From NCBI GenBank assembly GCA_963921825.1, contig OY997594.1, positions 56,653,675 through 56,717,674 on the forward strand: a stretch of 64,000 nucleotides of DNA. The letters run 5' to 3'. This stretch comes from Erodium maritimum. Taxonomy: Eukaryota; Streptophyta; Magnoliopsida; Geraniales; Geraniaceae. Positions within the stretch are counted from its first letter, which is position 1; each line of letters begins with the position of its first letter. This document shows, in pieces, positions 20,331 to 32,187 of the stretch. The notes under the pieces were generated by a model that saw only the letters and a program-made list of their open reading frames with translations, was not told the DNA's origin and did not search any database. The position numbers were made by a program, and so were the translations under genes.

Positions 20331-21376
20331 AACGGACGAAATACAATATGATGAAATGCCAAAAACACATGGCTTGTGGTGTTTACAGGCTATTTGATCC
20401 TCAAGATTTTGATTTTTGTAATGTTGCAAACAATAAAAGTGGAAAAAGAAGAAGCAATTTGTTATAAATCAAGTGGTTGTGTAGTTAATGTGGTTTGTAG
20501 GTGAAAGTGATAGATCAAAGAAGTGAGTCAATTGAACAATGAATAGTGCCAAAAGCCACCGAATTAGGTTGATGAAATGTGCAGAGATGAAAGCAATAGT
20601 CGAACATTTGGGACTACTAACTCAGATTCTTTACATGTGTGCATGCATCATGCATGGGGAGTGAGTTAGCTTCCATTAAAGTCCCACTCAAATCGGTATT
20701 TGGTAATCTTCGGAACTCTGAATTTAAGTGTGTTGACATTGTGCATTAGGACCATATATGGGCACAAATTTTCAGGTTTAATTACAAATTGGAAAACTAA
20801 ATACCTATGCTCCATGTGTGGGATCCAGCATACCTCATTAATTACCTTCTTAATTTTGTTGTCTATCTTCGTCTCTCTCACAAAAATACCCACTACTGTT
20901 TAAATGGTATCTTTTACCTTCTCCACTCTGACATTTCACCTACACTCCCTTTTCTTTTATAAAACAAAGGATGCCATCATAACTCTCACAAAGCGGACGA
21001 TACCAAATGTAAGATATGTCTTGGACCGACAATAATTTAAATGTTATCGAATGAGCCATATTTGTGTGTGTCAGATGGTGTATTTTGATGATATCCAATG
21101 TAAACTAATTTGATTATCAGAAAGCCTATATGTCCTATGTGATCCCATAAAATTAGTAGATTTTTCCTCAAAAAAAAAAAAAATTAGTAGATTTTATATA
21201 ATATATATGTATAAATGATCCATTCCCTTGATTTACTGTTGAGTAAGTGATTGCGGTCCTAATGCGTCCGACCTAGGACCTAATTAATAACGTGAACAGT
21301 GGAGCTTTATACGACTAATATTTGCTTATAATAACTTGGTAATAAATCAAGTTTCTACAGTAGTTTTGAACGTGTT
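20331..21376. other. AT-rich intergenic DNA downstream of the WAT1-related gene
   Basis: No gene recognised. One small structure: AAATTAGTAGATTTT occurs on both sides of a short A-run (about 21148-21197), which looks like a tiny retroposed poly(A) insertion with a 15-bp duplication. Confidence 0.4.
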
Positions 21377-23225
21377 TCATATCTCGCTTGACGGCGTATT
21401 TCTACGGCCATCTCCATCTCCATTTACAGTGATGGTCACAGTCCCGCCAATATTGTTACTACTGGTTGTATTGTTGTCGTCCATTTCTTGGGTGGTTTTG
21501 GGTGGAAATGGATGATCGTCACTTACTATCCTCGTCTTCATCTCCTTGCTTTTACCCCACAACATCGCGTATAACCCCAAAACGATCAGTATCGCTCCGA
21601 GGAAGCTGCCCCTCGCAACAACAACATCAAAACACATGAATATCTATATAAGTTTTAAGATTGGAGGATAGTGTATACATATATACCTTCCAAGGTAGAG
21701 CTTTTCGTCAAGAAGTAAATTAGCAGCAATGACGACGATGATAGCAGCTAGCGGACTGAAATTGGACACAAATAGCGGCCCTCTTTCTTTCGCACACCAC
21801 GACACCACCACTGCTCCCAACCCAAAGGCTATCATTCCCTGCCACCAAATCAGGAAGACATGGATGGATGTGACACTTAGTACAACCCAAATGTTGTTTT
21901 TTCAAACTCAAATCAAATTTAATGTTCGCAGATTCATACCGTAAGAAAAGTTTACACGTGATTATCTTTCTATACATATATATAGAGAGTGAGACGAAGA
22001 AAGATAAAAGTGAGCATATATATATATACCGAATAAGCTGCAGTGATGATTCCTATAGCATGGGTAACCCTCCAGTGGCTCCAACTTTTCTCGGAGCAAA
22101 GGGTATAAACGGCCGCTAGGATCAATGCCGTCAAGCACATCAGTGCACTGCTTGAGTAATGGCATGGATACCTCTTGCTCAACTTTGTCTGAATTATTAA
22201 CAACAACAACAATTAATTAATTAATTAATTCATTCATATATATGTAATATGTAATATTAATGTTGATGTATAGTAAATTGCATGGACAGTTATTAATTAA
22301 GTAATTAATAGGAATTAAGAATCACCTGCACAATGAGCCATACTGAGAAAGACACGCTACTACCCAAAGAAAATATTGCCCCCAAAACTGGGTTTTCGGA
22401 CCTTATAATTTTGGGTGTGGTCTCATGAGCATGATGGCTAAAAAGATGGAGAAGGTTGACATTAGTTTTCCAGATATTAATCTCTAGACCTTTGTAGAAT
22501 GTAAGCATCATGCCTCCACCTATGCTCAGGCATGTTCCCAACACCTTAGCCTTCCCTGCTGCTGTTCTTAGTCCAACTGTCTCTAACCTTAATTAGTAAA
22601 TTAACCAGGTTAACGAATCAATTAATTAAGGTGGTCAATTTAACAAACCCGGGTACCTGAAACACACAGAGAGGACAAAGGTGATGACCGGAGTGAGGTT
22701 GGACATTGCAGAACTGAATGTAGCTGATGTCACTGCCATGCTTTTCACGAAAAAGGTCAGAGGCAAGAAACCACTGAAACAAGCAAACACCACAACCAAC
22801 ACATAATTAATAAAGTTACATATATATATATATAGGCCAAAAAGAGACAGAAAAGTTTCACTTGCACGTATAGATCATGTCAAAAAGAGTATGATACCCA
22901 AATAAGCCAGTGAGGAAAGCTAGAAAGAGTATCATCCTCGTGAGCTTTGGCCTCGCTTTCCTGTCAAATAAATTCACCAATTTCAACCACCTATGTACCT
23001 CTGTTATCATATATGATCAAAGAAGAAGAAGAAGAAGAACCTTTCGAGGAAAAAAGCAAGAGGACCGATCAAAACAGAGGCAAAGAGCAATCTGTATGTA
23101 ACAAGAACAGTGAGGTTGGTGCCATCTTCAATAGCCAGCTTGAAGAGCATATTCATCACAGCATATACGAACTGGAGGCCCAGCATGAGCAACACTGGCT
23201 TCATCCCACCGCAACACTTCCCCAT
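21377..23225 (-). CDS. WAT1-related membrane transporter (EamA/DMT superfamily), 7 exons
   Basis: Intact gene. Exons on the minus strand: 23225-23041, 22960-22898, 22773-22657, 22587-22326, 22188-22030, 21838-21687 and 21611-21377. All introns have GT/AG ends, the phases agree, and the product is 390 aa ending TPSSEI. The protein begins MGKCCGGMKPVLLMLGLQF. It has two EamA-like halves (roughly residues 10-135 and 185-325) made of about ten hydrophobic segments, and the family's LYLG(R)..GAILIVLGLYAMLWGKSKE segment near the end, followed by a polar tail. Length and exon layout fit plant WAT1-related proteins, which sit in vacuolar or plasma membranes; the founding member WAT1 exports auxin from the vacuole. 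Substrate here is unknown. A related exon 1 lies at 1415-1599. A LINE insertion point lies about 500 bp upstream of the ATG. Confidence 0.93.
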
Positions 23226-23274
23226 TATTGCTTCTAAAAACAAGTTACAGAGGAAATGGAGATGACTAAATGTG

Positions 23275-23282
23275 TATTTATA
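23275..23282 (-). promoter_or_regulatory. TATA-like box of the WAT1-related gene
   Basis: TATAAATA on the minus strand, 50 bp upstream of the ATG at 23225, shared with the paralogue fragment (1677-1684). Upstream sequence to about 23620 also resembles 1750-2000. Confidence 0.55.
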
Positions 23283-23779
23283 AGTAAGAGATGAAGTAGA
23301 GATATTGGAGCGAGAGAGACGCGTGTGGGATTGGAGCATTAATGGTAAATAGCTAGGTTGCTTCTGTAAATCAGGATGCATCATGTGTATGTGTTGCATT
23401 GTTTTAATAAATCTCAAGTTTTCTTAAACCTCATCAGTCAATGCTTTGAAAATGTGGAGAGAGACGTGTGTCGAGCGAGCTACAATTCACAATGCCTTAC
23501 TTCATTTGGTTTCACCTTCACAAGCTTTAATAGTGCCTTCTGTTTTGCTAACACTCTTCAAATGTTATCTTTTCGAGTTTCTTCTTTTTATAACTCATTC
23601 CTTTTTTAGAAATGGTAACATGATGGATTTGGTCCTCAACCCGAGTATAATTAGACACCCCTACTGAGGTTTATCAATGAGTAAATTGAAAATAATTATG
23701 ATGCAAAGTTGTTGAAGTTTTAAAGATATCTTAATGTCTTTTTTTAATTAAAAGATATGAATTTCATTAATTATCAGAA

Positions 23780-24274
23780 GGGTAATTTTCACCTCAATAA
23801 CCTAATTATTAATTTTTTTTCACCTCAATATAATAACTATTTTTAGTGGCACCTCAATACTCTAGAATGCATTTTTTTTCTCACTTTGATACCCGCCGTC
23901 AATTTGTCATCCATTTTGGGATGAAAACACTTAAAAAGTCCATAATACCACTCACTAACAATCAAAATTTTAAAAGCATGTCATTGGTTTTCAAAATTTC
24001 TTTTGAAAATTAGTTTTAATGTCACAAAAATGCATTATAGGGTAGTGAGGTGCCACAAAAAATGCATTATAGGGTAGTAGGTGCCACAAAAATGCATTCT
24101 AGGGTAGTGAGGTGCTACAATAATGCATTCTAGGGTAGTGAGGTGCCACAAAAAATAGTTAGAGGGTATTGAGGTGAAAAAAAGGCATTTTAGGGTATTG
24201 AGGTGCCACTAAAAATAGTTAGAGTATTGAGGTGAAAAAAATTAATAGTTAGGATATTGAGGTGAAAATTACCC
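23780..24274. mobile_element. MITE-like element with long terminal inverted repeats (495 bp)
   Basis: Ends GGGTAATTTTCACCTCAATA and its inverse complement. The inverted match extends roughly 100 bp inward with mismatches. It is flanked by 9-bp repeats TTATCAGAA (23771-23779) and TTACCAGAA (24275-24283), one mismatch. A 9-bp duplication suggests a Mutator-like origin. The right half carries a tandem series of about 30-bp units (GAGGTGCCACAAAAATGCAT-like). It has no coding capacity and sits in the 3' untranslated tail of the LINE. Confidence 0.75.
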
Positions 24275-24363
24275 TTACCAGAATTGAGAACACTAAGAAT
24301 CTCTGCTACCTGGTCTGAGTTCGTGCCACTATCATAGATTCCCACCATGTCTCAAATACAATA

Positions 24364-24588
24364 TTATTCGCATATGGTGAAACTCCCCCCCCCCCCCCCC
24401 CCCAACACGTTTACGTAAAACCATATGATAGAAATAAATGGCCAACAGTTTCTTGAACTTGACCACAAATGGGCACGTTTACGTAAAACCATCGGAGGGG
24501 TCGAAGTATACTGTCGAATTACATTAGAAGCCACATGAAGGGTATTTGTAAGACATCTCCACAAAAAGATCTGTAGGCGTGGTGGCAC
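24364..24588 (-). pseudogene. LINE ORF2 C-terminal zf-RVT segment
   Basis: PPRLQIFLWRCLTNTLHVASNV followed by a damaged Cys/His region. This is the zinc-binding segment that follows reverse transcriptase in plant LINEs. A run of 16 C residues near 24387 lies inside it. The sequence joining it to the reverse transcriptase part is shorter than in intact elements, so an internal deletion is likely. Confidence 0.65.
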
Positions 24589-24639
24589 CGCGATGTTCCA
24601 TAAGGAGGTCCATGTGATTGCCTCACTATGTTGCCGAGC

Positions 24640-25834
24640 CTAGTGGTGAATACGAGCTAAAACTGTGTACCCTTCTTTAGCTGAATAAAAAAATGTTCTA
24701 TCATTCGACAAATACCATTCATCTCTTAGTCTAGTTGAGGTTTCGACAATAGAGAGAATCCCGCAGCAATCTTGGCGCACACTAGCCGGAGTATTTGTGC
24801 TGAAAAATATAGATGATATATTCAGATTAAGGACATGCCCCGATAATTTCCCAAAAACACCTAAGATGTCGCAAACATGTGCTTCACTTGTAGTGGCCCT
24901 ACAGATGATGTAACAGTCATCAACAAAAAAACATGTGTGATACCTCAGGGGTTCCCCTAGTGACCCGAACGTCGAGAATAAAACCAGCTTCATGCACTCT
25001 AGGGAGAAGATGTGACAGTCCCTCCATAGAAAGGAGAGAAAAAAAGGGAGATAAAGGGTCTCCTTGGAGGTTACCCCCGTGATGGGGTGAATCAAGGTGT
25101 TTCCTAAGCCCCCGAAGAAATTGAATAATGGATCGTTCTCATGCAACATGCCACAAGTTCGATCCAATCTGCCAAGAAACCAAACCTATTCATAATAGTC
25201 AGTAAATAGTCACATTCAACCATGTCATAGGTCTTACTCATATCCAGTTTCAGTCATAAAGCCCATAAAGCCTTGTCTCTCCTTCTTAAATAATGTATAA
25301 TTTCAAACGAGATTAGGACATTGTCTTAAATGCATCAGCCCGAATTGAAAGCACCTTGAGATTCTGAGATAACATACTATAGGAGAGGACAAATACCATG
25401 ACCTTAACATTGCATAATGCAATGGATTGTAGATCGGTAACCACATTCGAGACCGTTCTCTTTGGGATAAAAACAATGGATGTATTGTTAAGTTCTAGAT
25501 CAAAACTCCTAGAAGCGATGACATCCTTGATAAAACAGATAACCTCCTCTACTACTATAGGCCAATAATGTTGATAAAACCTCAGGTTAAGATTGTCCGG
25601 GGTCGGGGATTTGTCTGGCACAATTTGAAATACGGCTATCCTAATTTCACAAGCAGTTCTTGACACCCAGAGGGTTTGATTTTGTGAGGTCGTAATCCGG
25701 GGGGGGGGGATCAATAAGGAATTGTTCCAAATTTGGGTGACTGGTAGTGAATCGTTGGCCAAAAAACTCAATAATGAGATCTCCCATCCATGTGTCCCAT
25801 GTGACCAATTGCCTACCGTATTCTTGAGTGCCAC
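24640..25834 (-). pseudogene. LINE reverse transcriptase relic
   Basis: In order on the minus strand: PDKSPTPDNLNLRFYQHYW (about 25600), the first catalytic block LKLDMSKTYDMVE (about 25245-25207), and the second as FFVDDCYIICRAT (about 24930). Stops and frame changes separate these blocks, so no functional enzyme can be made. The family copies RNA at the target site using this enzyme. Confidence 0.8.
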
Positions 25835-26067
25835 AACTGCATTTATCCTGTGCCTATAGGAGGCAGTTGCCTGAAAGAACTTAGTGTTTCTATCTCCATC
25901 CGCTAGCTAGTGTTGTTTATACCTCTGGTGCTAGAATGCCTCCTGAACACATAACGCCTTTTCATATAGGATTTGGATAGCATCCGTTCGATGAAACACA
26001 TCTTGGCCGACCCTCCCATTGAACTCTGCATTGCACCGTTGACACCATTTGATGTGGTTCACATTTT

Positions 26068-26923
26068 TTAAAAATGGAACCGACCCCATTTATCCAGTGA
26101 CAAACCTACCTTTTGGATCACCTCCTTAATCGTCTTAGAGGGTGATTTATCCCACATATCTTGCACCACTTTACCACATTCTGGATCCCGTGTCCACTGC
26201 GATTGGAATCGAAATTTGGGGGGGGGGGCATGGTGGTTCACTTTCTGTGCCAAAGATAGTAAGATAGGCCAATTGTCTGAGGTCGTAGTACCCTTATTAC
26301 AGAAATCTAGGTGCGGTAGAAAATAGTAATACAAACTGGACATCAATGTCCTGTCTAATTTGGATTGGATACAATGTTTGTAATTTCTCCCCCCGAAACC
26401 AAGTGAACTGATGGCCCGACATCGGAATATCAATAAGATCAAGGTCCTCAAAAAATTCACAGAAGTATTCCACCACATTGTGGGCGTATGTACCACCACC
26501 GTCTTCTCCTCCTAGTCCAAGATTCCATTGAAATCACCCATAATAATCCAATTGGGACGTGATGATTAGTGTTGCTGACGCAGCAAATCCCAAGTTCGTT
26601 GCATGTGTTCCCGTCTTGCCTCGCCAAAGATACTTGTAAGACGCAAATCCTCATAACCTAGCGCCAATACTTCAACATCAATGTAATGTCCATCAGGTTT
26701 CCTTAGTGTCACATCGACCCCAATTACCCAAACCAGGGCTAGTCCCATCTGCGTCTCGAAGGTTGGGACACAAATATGCCCATGAAATCCTAAGGACTGA
26801 GCCAGGAGTAAACACCTCTGTGTAGATAGAAGGGTCTTTGATAGGAATATAATATGAGGTCGGTGGTCCCGTAAAAGATGACGAAGATGCTGCTTGTGCG
26901 AATGTGATTCCATTCCTTGACAA
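26068..26923 (-). pseudogene. LINE AP-endonuclease relic
   Basis: Starts MESHSHKQHLRHLLRDHRP, then IIFLSKT, matching the CQGM..LR.LLR...P.IIFLSET start of plant L1 ORF2. After a stop it continues through IIMGDFNGILD (about 26520), the catalytic GDFN motif, and SKLDRTLMSS. Stops break the frame. The insertion site of element C (27014/27020) lies just upstream, between ORF1 and ORF2. Confidence 0.8.
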
Positions 26924-27019
26924 TTCTAAGCCAGAATCCTAAAATCAAGCATTTATGGGACAAGATTCAGATTGGGAAGAATTCTCGAACTAGAATCCAT
27001 CTGGCGCTATCACTAAGGC

Positions 27020-29714
27020 TGTAAGATCCGCCCCCGGTCGATCCCGGTAGAACCGGTGAATCCTAGCTAAGTTTGACTTTCGGCCGGAAAAGTCAACCGA
27101 TGACTCGGAAAGTCATTCGGGACCTTTCCGGGGCCCAAAAAGCTTAGCCAACTTCACGGTTAGCTTAGTTGGACCGTTTCCTTCAGTTTGACTGTATTTT
27201 TGTTAAAGTCACCCGTCGGTCAAATCTGGACTTTTTATCGGTTGTTTTCCGATAAAATATTGGAAAGCTGGAAATTATTTAAGTGGGAGTGACCTCACAT
27301 GACACTTGTCATGCTTGGCTTGGAGGATGAAAATGAGGCTTCAAATGATCCTCATACCCTCCTAAGTTACCTTTAAAGGGATAAGACCTTAAGGGCTTTT
27401 GAGTAAATTGACATTTTAGGTCATTTAAAGGAAAGGGAGCAACAATTCAGCTCATTTCCTCTTGTTGCAGCCGAAAATCACAAGAAGAGAGGAGGAGAAG
27501 AGCTCATTTCTTGAGGAAGAAGATAGAGAAGAAAGCTTGGATTTTGGAGCTTGTTCTTGGTACTTTTGCCTTCATTGTCACTTCATCTTCTTCATCTCAT
27601 CTCCCTAGAGGTAAAGATACTCCTAACTCTCTATTTCATCCACTTCCAATCTATGGGTTTTGGCTTAAAAGTTGAAGAACTTGCTTATTGATTGTTGCTT
27701 GGAGAAGAAGTAGTGAAGTAGGATGTTGGATTGTGTTTTTGGTTGAAGTTTGATGAACCCATTGAGGGTGTTGTTGTTGGGTAACTTTGGTTGAACATTT
27801 TAGAGCTAAGAGAGCTTGGAAATGGGGTTTGTGTTGAGATTTTCGTGAAATTCGAGTTGGGGAAGAAAGGGGAAGGAGCTGGTCAGGTCTGATACGGAAG
27901 CTGACCTGGACCGGGCCAGGTGCCGGCACAGTATGCCACACGGAGCGGGCCTGGTACCGGCACGACACACGGCACAGAACGGACGGGAGTCCGGCACGGT
28001 ACCTGACACGGTCCGTGTCGCTCTCCAGGCCGGTCTGTGACGCGTTCCGCGCTGGCTTCCGGGCCGACCTGTGAGATGGTCCGTGCCATGTTCCGGCACG
28101 GCTAGCCACACGGTCCGTATGGCATTCCGGATCAGACCCCCAGAGCCCGAAACCCTTCCTTTTAGCTCAATTTGATTCCCACATTACCTCTTCAAACCTT
28201 GATCCATTTCTGAGCATTGTTGTGTATTTTGAGGAGAAGAACACTTTGTTGGGGGAACTAATTTATGGTCTTTTTGTGGTTCAAAACCGTGGGACCAAGC
28301 TAGGAAAGAAGGAAGAACGTGGACGCAAGTTAGAGGAGCAAAGATCACGCCGGAACCCGTGTGAAGAACGGAGTGGTGACCACCGGGCTTATCATCAGAG
28401 TGTTGAGAGGAAGACCTTGAGGTAGGGAAAGTCTTAACTCCTCGTTTATGATGCTTAGTATGCATGTTAGGCTAATAAAATTGGAAAGGTCCTAGAAATG
28501 CCTATAGGATGCGAATAACTAGAATAATTGTCCTTCAATTAATAATAACCAGAAGTGTCTAGTGGTGAATGATTAGGATGTCAATCACTAGTGTAACTCG
28601 CTTTCAATACTTGGGAATTGTTTTACTGGTAGAGCTGTCTTGGCAAAGCCCTCGGATTAGTTGCATGTTAGGATCACATGCTTGGTTGTTTGGTTGCTTA
28701 GTGGATAGGCTAAAGAGTCTAATGGAACTAGTTGAATTGCATATTTGAATGCTCGTTTGAAGGTTTTCATGCTTGGTTGATTGAACTCGTGTTTAATTGT
28801 TGACTGTAGTTGAATGATTGCTTGATTTCCTTAAATGGTTGTTTGGAGCATCGAGTATGACTGGTTGTGCAATCAGGTGATCGATGCCCCGTTGGGTCGC
28901 AACTGGTAAGTGAACGGTAAGTTGTGATTGTGTTATTCGTGTGTTGTGACCATGTGATTCGTGTGTTGTGTGTTGTGGTGAAAAGGTGATGCGTGAGCTA
29001 TGTGTGATAGTGAAGTGGTGTTTGTTGGAATGGATTGCTTCGTGTTTCGGTTTGAGTGTGTTACTCAATTATTATTTGATTATTATTGAATTGCCCAAGT
29101 GTATGCTTCCTATGGGAGTAATACCTTGGTTCCCGAGGACATAAAATCCTTTGGAGACGTTTCTGAGAATCCCGACGATATGCGCCCCGAAGGGTTGTTT
29201 CCGGTAGCCTCAATGATATGCGTCTCCTCTGGATTGGAGGGAAAATCCGAGACGACACATCGTATGTGGATCGGAGGGTGGTGACTTCATGTGCCACGGC
29301 ATTGATTGATTTACCTATTGCCTGTGAATGTTAATAGTTATCTTGTTGACTTTGCTGGTGAAATTATTGAGTTTAAAGTCCACCATGTTATGTATTTTCC
29401 CTACTGAGCGCAAGCTCACCCCTATGAGTTTATTGTTGTGATTACAGGCTTGATTGAGGAGTAGAAGCTTGGGAGCTTCTTGGTGTGGGTGTCTTGTAGA
29501 GACTTCGTTTTCATTTCATTTCAGTTTTGAACAAACCATGTTGGAGGATTATTATTACACCCCTGGAGGGTTATTTATGTTTTAAATTGAGTTATGTGGA
29601 TTTGAGTTTTATATTGGAGATTTTCATGAAGTTACTGTTGAGTTATTGTCTTTTTAATCGTTTTATCCTTGTCATTCCTCGAGTCCGGGCATGAACCGGA
29701 TTTGGGGCGTGACA
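27020..29714 (+). repeat. 5' LTR of element C (2695 bp)
   Basis: Starts TGTAAGATCCGCCCCCGGTC and ends GGATTTGGGGCGTGACA. Contains a cluster of CCGGCACGG motifs (27890-28110), donor-like GAG|GTAGGG at 28421/28422, the 38-bp hairpin units at about 29095-29260, hairpin TGAGCGCAAGCTCA at 29405-29418 and acceptor-like ATTACAG ending at 29447. About 10 nt (accgagcggt) present in the 3' LTR are missing near 28868. Confidence 0.9.
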
Positions 29715-29717
29715 ATT

Positions 29718-29729
29718 TGGTATCAGAGC
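29718..29729 (+). other. Primer-binding site of element C
   Basis: TGGTATCAGAGC, complementary to initiator tRNA-Met, three bases after the LTR. Confidence 0.9.
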
Positions 29730-30141
29730 CTGGTTTCATTTGAAACAGGTGTCTTGGGAACCGATTTTCAAACCTCGTACCAAAGTAAATTAGGTGGGTA
29801 GAGTTAGGGAATCTGAGTCGTGATACTCAGTGACGCGATTTGGAAACATTGACGCGGAGAGTTGGAACGACATGAGTCATGAGTTGCCTTAAAGTTTGTC
29901 CTAAATGAAATCTTTACACTACAATGTTTGCATTACTTGATTGGTATCCTCTCCCTAATGATCGGTGAAGCCGAATGGTTTAGATCGGAATTGGATTAAC
30001 GGGCGATGATCGACCCGCTAAGCATTCAGTGTAGAGTGAGCCAACGGTTGGTGGTATTGCCATTTTGGTGGATCAATTCGAAAATTTTCAAGTTGTAGTT
30101 TGGTCTTGTTCAAGTGTTGACTTGTGGTTGACCGCTTTTCT

Positions 30142-30483
30142 GGAGCATGAGTACTCCATGCGTGCTTGTATTGAGTGTTTTGGGTGGGGCGCGAGAACCC
30201 CGTAGTCCGTTGTGTGAGAACTCTGAGTGGGGCACGAGAACCCCGTATATTGTTTGTGTTAAGAATGTTGGTGGGGCACGAGAACCCCGTGTGCCCGTGT
30301 GTGGCGAGTTTGGGGCACGAGCACCCCGTAGTATTTGGGAGCACGAGAACTCCGTTTATTGATTGTGTTGTGTACTTTAGGGAGCACGAGAACTCCGGTT
30401 ATTGACTTTGTCTTGTAATTGAAGAGCATGAGCACTCTTTGTATTGATCGTGTGGTGTCTTTGGCCGAGCATGAGAACTCGGC
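30142..30483 (+). repeat. Hairpin array with constant loop in leader of element C
   Basis: Nine units. The loop is CAYGAGNA (CGCGAGAA once) and the stems vary: GGAG/CTCC, GGGG/CCCC (four units), GGAG/CTCC twice more, AGAG/CTCT, and finally GCCGAG/CTCGGC (30464-30483), which in element B is imperfect. Stem changes keep pairing in nearly every unit. Confidence 0.8.
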
Positions 30484-30519
30484 GTACTTCTGTTTTGTGA
30501 AATTGTATTGGTGAGTGTC

Positions 30520-30692
30520 CCGCTTAAGCGGAGGGTTAAGGAAAATTACGAATGGGTCATGCCGAATTTTCAGTAGAACTGTAATAATTGTACTATCACG
30601 GGTTGACTCAGGGGCGCCACTGTAGTCGAGCGTGATGGTTTGATGTCAAGTTGTTACAATGAGGTTCGGGGACGCCTGAATCGGGTTGTAAC
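30520..30692 (+). other. Leader palindrome and two-hairpin RNA module of element C
   Basis: Palindrome CCGCTTAAGCGG (30520-30531); hairpin 1 at 30605-30627 (GACT/AGTC, core GGGGCGCC); hairpin 2 at 30653-30692 (outer GTTACAAT/GTTGTAAC, inner GGTTC/GAATC). Spacing is identical to A and B. Confidence 0.65.
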
Positions 30693-31108
30693 AACATGAG
30701 ATCGACATGAAAAGGTTTGGGTAGAAGTTAAGAAGTGGGAATCTATGGAAGGGAAGGAAAGGTTAAGGGTGATTATTGAATTTAATTGTGTTAAGTACTA
30801 AACCCCTCCTTGTGAAAGGATACCCGAGCAAGGGGTATGCCTATTGATTTGTGCTTGTGTGGTGTGCTTGAGTTGGAACCCTCCTGTGGGAGTTGGTGGT
30901 TGATTGCTTAAATCGCTGGTTGTTGTTGTGAGACGCATAGAGATGCGAACTTGTGTGCTATTATATATGAGTATATATATCTATTAAGTGTGAGAGGTGT
31001 AACTGTGGGTGACTTGTGTGACGTGCGTGAACGTCCTTGTAACGTGTGAGAACCGTTGTTGAACTAAGTACTGAACATGTGCGTTATCCGTGCAGGCGGA
31101 TAGGCGAC

Positions 31109-32060
31109 ATGGCTCGTACGTATGTTTCGAGAGGTACTCGGAGCCGCCCAACTGGGGGTCCGAGTCAGGCACCTGCCGCTGAGCAGGAGGGTGCAGCTGA
31201 CGCCCAAGATGTTGCTTCCACAGAGCATCAGAGCTTTGAGGGTGGACCACCAGGGTCGCCACCCAGGACATCTCCAGTCGTAGAGCCGACTCAGGCGACC
31301 CCTCTCGAGGAGGTGGTTCGCGCTGTGCTAGCAGCCCTGAGTTCGCAGCAAGGGACTACAGCACCGGCACCAGAGCCCGTGCCCTTTGCTTCAACAGATT
31401 TTGGTGAGAGACCAGGCCAGCTTGATAGCCTCACGGCCCAGTCGCTCAGTGAGTTTCGTAGACTCGGTACGCCGACCTACTCCGGCGGAGCGGACCCCGA
31501 GGCAGCTTCGGGCTGGTTAGAGCGGGTTACCCGCAACCTCGATACCTCTGGAGTATCGGAGGGGCGTTTGAGGGTTTCGTTCGCCACTTTTCAGCTTGAG
31601 GGAGAGGCCTACTACTGGTGGCAGTCAGTGCAGGACAGGGTCAGCAGTGATTTTCAGTTGTTCAGTAGGCTGTTCTTGGAACAGTACTTCCCTCGCTCCA
31701 TTCAGGATGACAGGCGCCAACAGTTTCTGGATCTACGTCAGAGAGGATTGAGTGTTTCTAAATATGCAGTGAGGTTTACTTCTCTGGCCCGCTTCGCACC
31801 GGAGTTGGTTTGGACTGCGGACGACCGTTGCAGGAGATTCAAGAACGGGCTCATACCGTCGATAGCCGACCGGGTCATCGCCTTCAGGACCGCAGAGTAC
31901 TCCACGCTTTTGGATCAGGCCTTATTCATGGAGAGACACTTCATAGAGACTATCAGGGTGCGAGAGACTAGGCCTAGGCCGAGTGGTTTTGTTCAGTCGT
32001 ATGATCGTCGAGACCGACGCAGACAGAGAGTTGCAGGATCCTTTCAGCCTCAGTTTCACC
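31109..32060 (+). pseudogene. gag of element C, zinc knuckle lost
   Basis: Open from ATG 31109 (MARTYVSRGTRSRPTGG). Retrotransposon Gag domain includes GEAYYWWQSVQDRV, FSRLFLEQYFPRSIQ and ALARFAPELV-like blocks. The true frame ends near 32060; beyond that the open frame to 32413 is out of register with pol. The downstream Gln/Pro/Arg-rich linker continues in another frame without the CxxCxxxxHxxxxC knuckles seen in element E, so a deletion there probably caused both the frameshift and the loss. In a working element Gag forms the particle and binds RNA. Confidence 0.82.
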
Positions 32061-32187
32061 GAGGCCCCAGCAGACTCAGACTCGCCATGCACCACCTGGC
32101 AGACCATGTCAGGCACAACAGCAGAGAGCTCCGCGTCAGGCGGCGGGAGCAGCAGGTCAGAGACACCAGCCGAGAGCTGGGCAGCAC

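Noticed and set aside
24384-24402. Poly-C run as a regulatory or quadruplex feature
   Set aside because: A single homopolymer inside a decayed LINE, probably slippage; similar G/C runs at 25691 and 26219 are also in the LINE relic.
28920-29000. GTGTTGTG-rich stretch as a microsatellite of interest
   Set aside because: Short, degenerate and shared with the other LTR copies; nothing beyond simple-sequence drift.
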